A stretch of 64,000 nucleotides of DNA from Allobosea sp. WAO (lineage in GTDB: Bacteria > Pseudomonadota > Alphaproteobacteria > Rhizobiales > Beijerinckiaceae): contig NZ_JXTJ01000018.1 of assembly GCF_001509835.1 (NCBI RefSeq), positions 62,001 through 126,000 of the forward strand. Reading direction: 5' to 3'. The stretch's first letter is position 1. The number at the start of each line of letters is the position of its first letter. Below the pieces are notes generated by a model, which was given only the letters and a program-made list of their open reading frames with translations, did not search any database and had not been told where the DNA came from. The position numbers were made by a program, and so were the translations under genes. Below are positions 33,409 to 40,427 of this stretch, piece after piece.

Positions 33409-33509
33409 CCGTCATGCTCGCCCTTGTGGCGAGCATCCACGTCTTGGACACCGCACGCGATCAGTGAAGCGAAGACGTCGATGGTCGGGACAAGCCCGAC
33501 CATGACCGG
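33409..33509. repeat. family C palindromic repeat, copy 3 (phnE1-phnD gap)
   Basis: It shares the CCGTCATGCTCGCCCTTGTG end and the GGTCGGGACAAGCCCGACCATGAC end with the copies at 26610 and 31522. It sits inside the phnCDE transcript between the abundant binding-protein gene and the permeases, the classic place for a hairpin that protects upstream mRNA. Confidence 0.85.
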
Positions 33510-33525
33510 TAGCGGGTGAGAAAGC

Positions 33526-34440
33526 TTACGAAGACTTCTTCTTGCGCAGCTCGTCGACGAACTTGTTCAGCTCGATGATCGGGTCGTAGGCCTTGTTGTC
33601 AACGGCGACGAGCGGGCCCTGCTTGCCTTCATAGATCTTGTCGAAGGCGGCCTTGTCCTTGGTGGTGATGTTGAGGACGGCGTCGCGGATCTTGGCCTTC
33701 AGCTCGTCCGGCAGGTCGGTGAGATAGGCCATCGGCGAGTTCACGATCTGCTCGGACTTGAAGATGATCCGGAAATCGTCGGCCTTGGCCATGTTCTTGC
33801 GGACCATGCGCTGCAGGTTCGACTCCTGCTCGTCGTTCCACCAGTTGGCGACGATGTCGACCGTGCCCTGCTGCAGGGCGATGATCGCGTTCTCATGGCT
33901 GCCGGTATAGACGACCTTGCCGAAGAAGGTCTCGGGCTCGATCTTCATGCCGTTCAGCGCGAAGCGCGGGACATTGTTGCCGGACGTCGAGTTCGGGTCG
34001 ACCAGGCCGAGATTCTTGCCCTTCAGGTCCTCGACCTTCTGATAGGGCGAATCCTTCTTCACGTAGAAGACCGAATGATAGCCCTTGGTGCCGTCGAGAT
34101 TGGTCTCGATGGCGAAGGCATCGACCTTGGCGCCGGTCATCCGGGCGCGGGCGAAGGAGGACGGGCCGTAGGAGGCGATGTGGATGTTGCCGGCGCGCTG
34201 GCCTTCGATGATCGCGGCATAGTCGTTGGCGATGCGCAGCGTCACCTTGGTACCGAGTTCCTTCGCGAGATAGTTGACGAAGGGGGTGTAGCGCTCGGTC
34301 ACGCCCGAGGCGTTCTCGGCCGGGATGATCGCGAAGACGATCTCAGGATACTTGGCCTTCCAGTCCTGGGCGAAGGCCGGGGTCGCCAGCGTCGCGGCGA
34401 GGCCGGCGGCAAGCGTCAGGGTATGACGACGGGTCAGCAT
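33526..34440 (-). CDS. phnD: phosphonate ABC transporter periplasmic binding protein
   Basis: A 304-residue periplasmic protein. MLTRRHTLTLAAGLAATLATPAFAQ is a signal peptide, possibly Tat-compatible (RRHTLTL). The body shows FAIIPAENASGVTERYTPFVNYLAKELG and ASYGPSSFARA, with LVDPNSTSGNNVPRFAL as the phosphonate-contact block of PhnD-like proteins. The ATG at 34440 has an AAGGAGC Shine-Dalgarno. It lies between phnC and the permeases. Confidence 0.94.
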   Translation of the reverse strand: MLTRRHTLTLAAGLAATLATPAFAQDWKAKYPEIVFAIIPAENASGVTERYTPFVNYLAKELGTKVTLRIANDYAAIIEGQRAGNIHIASYGPSSFARARMTGAKVDAFAIETNLDGTKGYHSVFYVKKDSPYQKVEDLKGKNLGLVDPNSTSGNNVPRFALNGMKIEPETFFGKVVYTGSHENAIIALQQGTVDIVANWWNDEQESNLQRMVRKNMAKADDFRIIFKSEQIVNSPMAYLTDLPDELKAKIRDAVLNITTKDKAAFDKIYEGKQGPLVAVDNKAYDPIIELNKFVDELRKKKSS

Positions 34441-34510
34441 GAGAGTGCTCCTTAGGGGACGTTTAAGTGGGCTGGGTGGTCGGGGTAGGCGTAGCCGGCG
34501 GCAGGTCCGC

Positions 34511-35329
34511 TCAGGCGACGTTCTGTCGGGCGCGCCTGGCTTCCGAGGTCGCGATTGCGTCGAGCGCATCGAGGGCTTCGGCGCCTGCGTCCTTGGCTTC
34601 GATTCCGTAGAGTTCGGCCGCGATCTCGCTGGTCAAAGCGTGGGGCGGGCCGTCGAACACGACCTTGCCGGCGGCCATGCCGATCAGCCGGTCGCAGTAT
34701 TTCGCCGCTATATCGAGATGGTGCAGGTTGGAGATGACCGTGATGCCGTCCTCGCGGTTGATGCGGAACAGTGCATCCATGACGATCTGGCAGTTGCGCG
34801 GGTCGAGCGAGGCGATCGGCTCGTCGGCGAGGATGATCTGCGGCTCCTGGACCAGAGCGCGGGCGATCGCGACGCGCTGCTGCTGACCGCCGGACAGGGT
34901 CTCGGCGCGCTGGGCGAGCAGATGGCCCATGTCGAGCCGCTCGAGCGCGGCGATGGCGCGGATCTTGTCGTCCTGCGAGAAGCTCTTGACCAGGGTCAGC
35001 GCCGTCGAGCGATGGTTCAGGCGGCCGAGCAGCACGTTGGTGAGCACGTCGAGCCGGCCGACCAGATTGAACTGCTGGAAGATCATGGCGGTGTCGCGCC
35101 GCCAGGCCCGCTGCGCGGCGCCGCGCAGCGAGGTGACGTCGCGCTCGCCGCTGAGGATGCGCCCGTCGCTCGGATCCGAGAGGCGGTTCAGCATGCGCAG
35201 CAGCGTTGACTTGCCGGCGCCGGAGCGGCCGATGACGCCGACCATCTCGCCCTTCGGTATCGAAAGGGTGACATTGTCGACGGCGGCCTTGCCGCCGAAG
35301 CGTTTGGTCAGGCCTTCGATGCGCAGCAT
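34511..35329 (-). CDS. phnC: phosphonate ABC transporter ATP-binding protein
   Basis: A 272-residue ATPase for PhnDE uptake. Walker A is VIGRSGAGKSTLL, the Q-loop FQQFNLVGRLDVLTNVLLGRL, the signature TLSGGQQQRVAIARAL, and Walker B IILADEPIASLD. It is the first gene of phnCDE1E2. A PhoB-like direct repeat lies 47 bp upstream of its start. Confidence 0.94.
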   Translation of the reverse strand: MLRIEGLTKRFGGKAAVDNVTLSIPKGEMVGVIGRSGAGKSTLLRMLNRLSDPSDGRILSGERDVTSLRGAAQRAWRRDTAMIFQQFNLVGRLDVLTNVLLGRLNHRSTALTLVKSFSQDDKIRAIAALERLDMGHLLAQRAETLSGGQQQRVAIARALVQEPQIILADEPIASLDPRNCQIVMDALFRINREDGITVISNLHHLDIAAKYCDRLIGMAAGKVVFDGPPHALTSEIAAELYGIEAKDAGAEALDALDAIATSEARRARQNVA

Positions 35330-35375
35330 CGCCGGGTCTCCTCGAATTCAGCGAGGGGACCGGTATCGACGCCAG

Positions 35376-35393
35376 ATGACAGTGCCGTGACGC
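35376..35393 (-). promoter_or_regulatory. candidate Pho box before phnC
   Basis: On the minus strand GCGTCAC-GGCA-CTGTCAT forms two 7-bp direct repeats with a 4-bp spacer, the layout of PhoB sites. A weaker third unit CGTCGAT follows at the same 11-bp step. It lies 47 bp from the phnC start codon and predicts induction under phosphate starvation. Confidence 0.5.
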
Positions 35394-35407
35394 CGGCAGT
35401 TATGGAT

Positions 35408-36079
35408 TCAGGCGCCGCGCAGCAGGAGATCGGCGCAGTCGGCGACATAAGCCTTCAGCGCCGCGGCTGGGGCCGGATCGATGCCGAGCAAGCCACGCGC
35501 CTGATGCAGGCCGCGGATCATGCCGAGAAACTGCTCGGCGAGGACGCGGGAGCGCTCCTCCGCGACGGGCCGGGCAAAGCCATCACCGGATCGTGAACGC
35601 TCGGCGATCAGGGCTCCGAGCTCCTCGATCATCCGGCTGGCGCCGGCCCCATAGGCGGCTCGGCCGAGTTCCGGGAAGCGCGCGGAGGCGCTGACGATCA
35701 GGCGATGCAGGTCGAGCGAGGCCGGATGCAGCATCATCGCCAGCGCATCCTCGCCGAAGCGGATCAGGATGCTGCGCAGATCGGCCTTCTGTTTCGGCTG
35801 CTGGCGCAGCGGAATCGTCAGCTTTTCAGTCAGTTCGGCGCAGATCGCCTTGAACAGCGCCTCCTTGTCCGCGAAGTGGCTGTAGATGGTCTGCTTGGAG
35901 ACGCCGGCGCGCTGCGCGATCTGGTCGAGGCTGGTGCGGTCGAAGCCCTCGGCCAGGAACATCTCCGAAGCGGCGCGGGTGATCGCGTCATGTTTATCCG
36001 GCCGTGATTTCTCGGCCGGCATCGACCTTGCTTCCGTCGTTGCGGGGAGTATAGGGCCCTCAATCGACATATCCGACAT
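35408..36079 (-). CDS. TetR/AcrR-family repressor of the RND pump
   Basis: About 223 residues from the ATG at 36079, which has a GGAAG Shine-Dalgarno; the open frame extends to 36106. The helix-turn-helix reads ITRAASEMFLAEGFDRTSLDQIAQRAGVSKQTIYSHFADKEALFKAI. A C-terminal TetR ligand domain of the AefR-like type follows (SASARFPELGRAAYGAGASRMIEELGALI). It is divergent from an RND adaptor-pump pair with a palindromic operator between them, so it is the probable local repressor. Confidence 0.88.
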   Translation of the reverse strand: MSDMSIEGPILPATTEARSMPAEKSRPDKHDAITRAASEMFLAEGFDRTSLDQIAQRAGVSKQTIYSHFADKEALFKAICAELTEKLTIPLRQQPKQKADLRSILIRFGEDALAMMLHPASLDLHRLIVSASARFPELGRAAYGAGASRMIEELGALIAERSRSGDGFARPVAEERSRVLAEQFLGMIRGLHQARGLLGIDPAPAAALKAYVADCADLLLRGA

Positions 36080-36108
36080 TCTTCCGCCTATTTGAGACCT
36101 TATCAAAC

Positions 36109-36124
36109 TAGACCGTCCAGTCTA
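36109..36124. promoter_or_regulatory. palindromic TetR-type operator
   Basis: TAGAC-CGTCCA-GTCTA is a perfect 5-bp inverted repeat with a 6-bp spacer, extended by CTAG/TAAG context. It lies 29 bp upstream of the tetR-like start codon and 33 bp before the RND adaptor start, over both promoters. Confidence 0.6.
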
Positions 36125-36157
36125 AGTTAAGCGCGCGGCACCGGAGCGTCCAGCCTC

Positions 36158-37270
36158 ATGAAGCGTTTCTTCCTTCTCGTCCTGATCGCCGGGCTGGCTG
36201 GTGGCGGCTATTACGGCTACCAGAAGCACTTCCGGGCCGTAGGTCAGCCGGCACAGGCCGCCGCGACCTCGCCGAATCCGGGCGTTCCCGTCGAGGTCGG
36301 CGCGGTCGAGAGCATGACCGTCAACGAGGAGGTCGAGGCGCTCGGCACGCTCGCCGCCGATGAATCCATCATCATCGCCTCCGAAATCGCCGGCCGCGTG
36401 ATTCACCTCGGCTTCCGCGAGGGCGAACGGGTTCAGGAGGGGCAGGAGCTGGTCAAGCTCGACACCGCCATCCTCGACGCCGAGCTGAAGCAGGCGCAGG
36501 CCGATCTTTCGCTGGCGCGCGACACGCATGACCGCAACCGCTCGCTGGTTTCGCGCGGCGCGGGCACGCAGGTGGCGCTCGAACAGGCGACGGCGCAGCT
36601 CGCCTCGCAGGAAGCCCGTGTCCAGCTCGTCCAGTCGAAACTCGCCCAGGCGACGATCAAGGCGCCGTTCACCGGCGTGGTCGGGCTGCGCTCGGTTGGC
36701 GTCGGCGACTACATCTCGGTCGGCAAGCCGCTGGTCGCGCTCACCAATATCGACCCGATCAAGGTCGACTTCCGGGTGCCCGAGATCTTCCTGACCCAGC
36801 TCAAGGTCGGCCAGCCGGTCCAACTCAAGGTCGATGCGGTGCCCGACAAGCCGTTCGCCGGCCAGATTTTCGCGATCGATCCGGTGGTCGACATCAACGG
36901 CCGCGCGGTCAGGCTGCGCGCCAAGGTGCCCAATGGCGACCTCGTGCTGAAGCCCGGCCTGTTCGCGCGCATCACCATCGTCGTCAACAAACGCGACAAT
37001 GCGCTGGTGGTGCCGGAGACCGCCGTGGTGCCCGACGGCATCGGCAAGATGGTCTTCATCATCGAAAACGGGAAGGCCAAGCGCGTTCCGGTCGAGCTCG
37101 GCAAGCGCCTTCCCGGCAAGGTCGAGATCGTGAGCGGTCTCAAACCCGGCATGCAGCTCGTCACGGCCGGGCAGATGCGGTTGCGCGATGGCTCGACCGT
37201 TTCGATCAAGCAGAAGGCGAGCGTCCAGACGAGCGCATTGTCCGGCGCTGCTCCGGGCAGCGTGCAATGA
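36158..37270 (+). CDS. RND efflux periplasmic adaptor subunit
   Basis: A 370-residue membrane-fusion protein. MKRFFLLVLIAGLAGGGYYGY is an N-terminal membrane anchor with no lipobox cysteine. The lipoyl half-motifs are EIAGRVIHLGFREGERVQEGQELVKLD and ATIKAPFTGVVGLRSVGVGDYISVGKPL, flanking an alpha-hairpin (residues about 100-165) that contacts an outer-membrane channel. A beta-barrel and a membrane-proximal domain follow. It overlaps the pump gene by 4 nt. No outer-membrane factor gene is adjacent, so a TolC-like protein must come from elsewhere. Confidence 0.93.
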   Translation: MKRFFLLVLIAGLAGGGYYGYQKHFRAVGQPAQAAATSPNPGVPVEVGAVESMTVNEEVEALGTLAADESIIIASEIAGRVIHLGFREGERVQEGQELVKLDTAILDAELKQAQADLSLARDTHDRNRSLVSRGAGTQVALEQATAQLASQEARVQLVQSKLAQATIKAPFTGVVGLRSVGVGDYISVGKPLVALTNIDPIKVDFRVPEIFLTQLKVGQPVQLKVDAVPDKPFAGQIFAIDPVVDINGRAVRLRAKVPNGDLVLKPGLFARITIVVNKRDNALVVPETAVVPDGIGKMVFIIENGKAKRVPVELGKRLPGKVEIVSGLKPGMQLVTAGQMRLRDGSTVSIKQKASVQTSALSGAAPGSVQ

Positions 37271-40200
37271 GCCTGTTCGAACTCTTCGTCCGCAGGCCGG
37301 TCCTCTCGACCGTCCTCAGCCTGCTCGTCGTCCTGATCGGCTTCGTCTCCTATACGCGGCTCACCGTCCGGGAATACCCGAACATCGACGAGCCGATCGT
37401 CTCGGTGCAGACGACCTATCGCGGCGCCAGCGCCGAGATCATCGAGACGCAGGTCACGCAGATTCTCGAGAACTCGATCGCCGGTATCGAAGGTATCGAG
37501 ACGATCACCTCGACCAGCCGCCAGGAGCGCAGCCAGATCTCGGTGCGCTTCCGCCCGGATGTCGACCCCGATGTCGCGGCCTCCGATGTCCGCGACCGCG
37601 TCAGCCGCGTGCGCGGGCGCCTGCCGGACGAGATCGACGAGCCGATCATCGCCAAGGTAGAGGCGGACGCCCAGCCGGTGATGTATCTGTCGCTGACCAG
37701 TTCGCGCCATTCGCCGCTGGAACTGACCGATTTCGCCGACCGCTTCATCGCAGACCGCGTCCAGAACATAACCGGCGTGGCCGAGGTCCGCATTCTCGGC
37801 CAGCGGCAATATGCCATGCGGATCTGGCTCGATCGCGCCCGGATGGCGGCCTACGCCATCACAGTGCAGGAGATCGAGGCGGCGCTACGGGCGCAGAACG
37901 TCGAGATCCCGTCCGGCCGCATCGAAAGCAATGACCGCGAATTCACTGTGCTCTCGCAGACCAGCCTGAACACGCCTCAGCAGTTCGAGCAGATCACGGT
38001 TAAGGACGCGAACGGCTTCCCGGTTCGCCTGCGCGACGTCGCCAAGGTCGAGCTCGGGGCGCGCGAAGAGCGCAATGCGGCCTGGTTCAAGGGCACGCCC
38101 TCGGTGACGATCGGCATCGTCAAGCAGGCGGTTGCCAACCCGCTGACCGTCTCGTCCGGTGTCCAGCTGGCCCTGCCCGGCATCATCGAGGATCTGCCGG
38201 ATGGGATGTCGATCGCGACCTCCTACGACACCTCGATCTTCATCGATCGCTCGATCAAGGCGGTCTACACCACGATCGCCGAGGCGGTCGTGCTCGTCGT
38301 GCTGATCATTTTCCTGTTCCTGCGCTCGCTGCGCGCGACGCTGATCCCGCTCGTCACCATTCCCGTCTCGCTGATCGGCGCCTTCGCGCTGATGTATGCG
38401 CTCGGCTTCACGGTGAACACGCTGACCCTGCTGTCGATGGTGCTCGCCATCGGCCTCGTAGTCGACGACGCCATCGTCGTGCTGGAGAACATCCACCGCC
38501 ATATCGAGGACGGCATGGAGCCGACCAAGGCGGCGATCAAGGGCATCAACGAGATCGCCTTCGCCGTGGTCGCGATGACGCTGACCCTGGTCGCAGTCTA
38601 TGCGCCGATGGCCTTCTCCACCGGCCGCACCGGCAAGCTCTTCATCGAATTCGCGCTGACGCTGGCCGGCGCCGTGCTGGTCTCCGGCTTCGTCGCGCTG
38701 ACGCTGACGCCGATGATGTGCGCCAAGCTGCTGCGGCACGAGCACAAGCACAACTTCCTCTACAATGCGCTCGAGCGCTTCTTCGAGGCGCTCTCCAGCG
38801 GCTATCGCCGGTCGCTGCGCTTTGCGCTGTCGGTCCGGCCGGTGATCGTGCTGCTGGCGCTGTGTGTTGCCGGCGGCAGCTACTACTTCTTCACCAATCT
38901 TCGTTCGGAACTCGCTCCGGTCGAGGATCGCGGCACCATCACCTCGATCGGCGTTGCCCCCGAGGGCGCGACCATGTCCTTCACCGCCGACTACGCCCGG
39001 CGCGTCGAGGACTATTTCAGCAAGATCCAGGAGGTCGAGACCTATCTCGTCATCGTCGGCTTCCCGGACGTGACGCGCGCCATCGCTTTCGCGCGGTTGA
39101 AGCCCTGGGAGCAGCGGCAGCGCAAGCAGCAGGATCTTGTCGCCGAGATCAACAAGGGTCTGTCGCAGATCCCCGGCATCCGCTTGTTCGCCACCAACCC
39201 ACCCTCGCTCGGTCAGGGCGGCGCCAACAGCAAGCCGGTCGAGTTCGTGCTGCGCTCCTCGGATTCCTATGCCGAGATCAAGCAGAACGTCGATCGTCTG
39301 ATCGCCGAGGTCCAGGGCAACCCGGCCCTGACCAACATCGAGACCAACCTCATTCTCGACAAGCCGCAGATCAAGGTCTCGATCGACCGCCAGCGCGCCG
39401 CCGATCTCGGCGTCGGCGTCGATGTGATCGGCCGTACCATGGAGACGCTGCTCGGCGGCCGCCAGGTGACGCGCTTCAACATGAATGGCGAGCAGTACGA
39501 CGTGATGCTGCAGGTCGCGGGCCAGGACCGCAACACGCCGCAGGGGCTGCAGTCGATCTATCTGATGGGCCGGGGCGGCCAAGCGGTGCAGCTCTCCAGC
39601 CTCGTCCATATCGAGGAGAACGTCGCTCCCAAGGAGTTGATCCGCTTCAATCAGCTGCGTTCGGCGACGATCACCGCCGTGCCGGGTCCGGGCTATTCGC
39701 TGGGCGATGCGCTCACCGTGCTGGAGCAGGCCGCGGCGCGGATACTGCCAGCTTCCTACCAGAACGACTATTCCGGCCAGAGCCGCGAATTCAAGCAGTC
39801 GGGCTCGTCGATCCTGCTCGTCTTCCTGCTGGCGCTTGGCTTCATCTACCTCGTCCTGGCGGCGCAGTTCGAGAGCTTCATCGATCCCGTGGTGATCATG
39901 GTTTCCGTGCCGCTCTCCATGACGGGCGCGCTGGCCGCGTTGTACTTCACCGGCGGCACGATGAACGTCTACAGCCAGATCGGCCTGATCACGCTCGTCG
40001 GCCTGATCACCAAGCACGGCATCCTGATCCTCGAATTCACCAACCAGCTGCGCGAGGAAGGCAAGGAGATGCTCGACGCGCTGGTCGAGGCCGCCGAATT
40101 GCGCCTGCGCCCGATCCTGATGACGACCGGCGCCATGGTGCTCGGCGCGGTGCCGCTGGCGCTCGCTTCCGGCGCCGGCGCCGAGAGTCGCTCGCAGATC

Positions 40201-40350
40201 GGCTGGGTGATCGTCGGCGGCATGACCTTCGGCACGCTGCTCACGCTCTATGTCGTGCCGGTCGCCTACAGCTACATGTCGCGGGCGCAGCGGCCGGTGC
40301 ATGGCGATGAGGCTGCCCACGCAAAGGCCCATCCGCAGCCGGCAGAATGA
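37267..40350 (+). CDS. RND-family efflux pump (HAE1 type)
   Basis: A 1,027-residue inner-membrane proton antiporter with twelve TM helices and two large periplasmic loops. The TM4 block VLAIGLVVDDAIVVLENIHRHIEDG holds the proton-relay aspartates. PVSLIGAFALMYALGFTVNTLTLLSM and the second-half counterpart GLITLVGLITKHGILILEFTNQLREEGKE are typical. It pairs with the adaptor upstream; the TetR-type gene is the likely regulator. Substrate range cannot be read from the sequence. Confidence 0.94.
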   Translation: MSLFELFVRRPVLSTVLSLLVVLIGFVSYTRLTVREYPNIDEPIVSVQTTYRGASAEIIETQVTQILENSIAGIEGIETITSTSRQERSQISVRFRPDVDPDVAASDVRDRVSRVRGRLPDEIDEPIIAKVEADAQPVMYLSLTSSRHSPLELTDFADRFIADRVQNITGVAEVRILGQRQYAMRIWLDRARMAAYAITVQEIEAALRAQNVEIPSGRIESNDREFTVLSQTSLNTPQQFEQITVKDANGFPVRLRDVAKVELGAREERNAAWFKGTPSVTIGIVKQAVANPLTVSSGVQLALPGIIEDLPDGMSIATSYDTSIFIDRSIKAVYTTIAEAVVLVVLIIFLFLRSLRATLIPLVTIPVSLIGAFALMYALGFTVNTLTLLSMVLAIGLVVDDAIVVLENIHRHIEDGMEPTKAAIKGINEIAFAVVAMTLTLVAVYAPMAFSTGRTGKLFIEFALTLAGAVLVSGFVALTLTPMMCAKLLRHEHKHNFLYNALERFFEALSSGYRRSLRFALSVRPVIVLLALCVAGGSYYFFTNLRSELAPVEDRGTITSIGVAPEGATMSFTADYARRVEDYFSKIQEVETYLVIVGFPDVTRAIAFARLKPWEQRQRKQQDLVAEINKGLSQIPGIRLFATNPPSLGQGGANSKPVEFVLRSSDSYAEIKQNVDRLIAEVQGNPALTNIETNLILDKPQIKVSIDRQRAADLGVGVDVIGRTMETLLGGRQVTRFNMNGEQYDVMLQVAGQDRNTPQGLQSIYLMGRGGQAVQLSSLVHIEENVAPKELIRFNQLRSATITAVPGPGYSLGDALTVLEQAAARILPASYQNDYSGQSREFKQSGSSILLVFLLALGFIYLVLAAQFESFIDPVVIMVSVPLSMTGALAALYFTGGTMNVYSQIGLITLVGLITKHGILILEFTNQLREEGKEMLDALVEAAELRLRPILMTTGAMVLGAVPLALASGAGAESRSQIGWVIVGGMTFGTLLTLYVVPVAYSYMSRAQRPVHGDEAAHAKAHPQPAE

Positions 40351-40359
40351 GGTCCTCGC

Positions 40360-40387
40360 AAGGCCGGGGGACTGCCCGGCCTTTTTT
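40360..40387 (+). terminator. rho-independent terminator of the RND operon
   Basis: AAGGCCGGG (40360-40368) pairs with CCCGGCCTT (40375-40383) around a 6-nt loop, followed by a TTTT run. It starts 10 nt after the pump stop codon. Confidence 0.85.
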
Positions 40388-40427
40388 ACTCCGTTTCCGA
40401 AGGCGCGTCGGACCTGACGCGCCTTCT

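Noticed and set aside
33363..33503. 47-residue N-terminal extension of phnE1 through the repeat element
   Set aside because: Unlike the PBP1C case, the gene has its own good start at 33362, and PhnE proteins lack such an extension.
37885..40332. 815-codon minus-strand frame opposite the RND pump
   Set aside because: Shadow frame; the plus-strand product has complete RND signatures.
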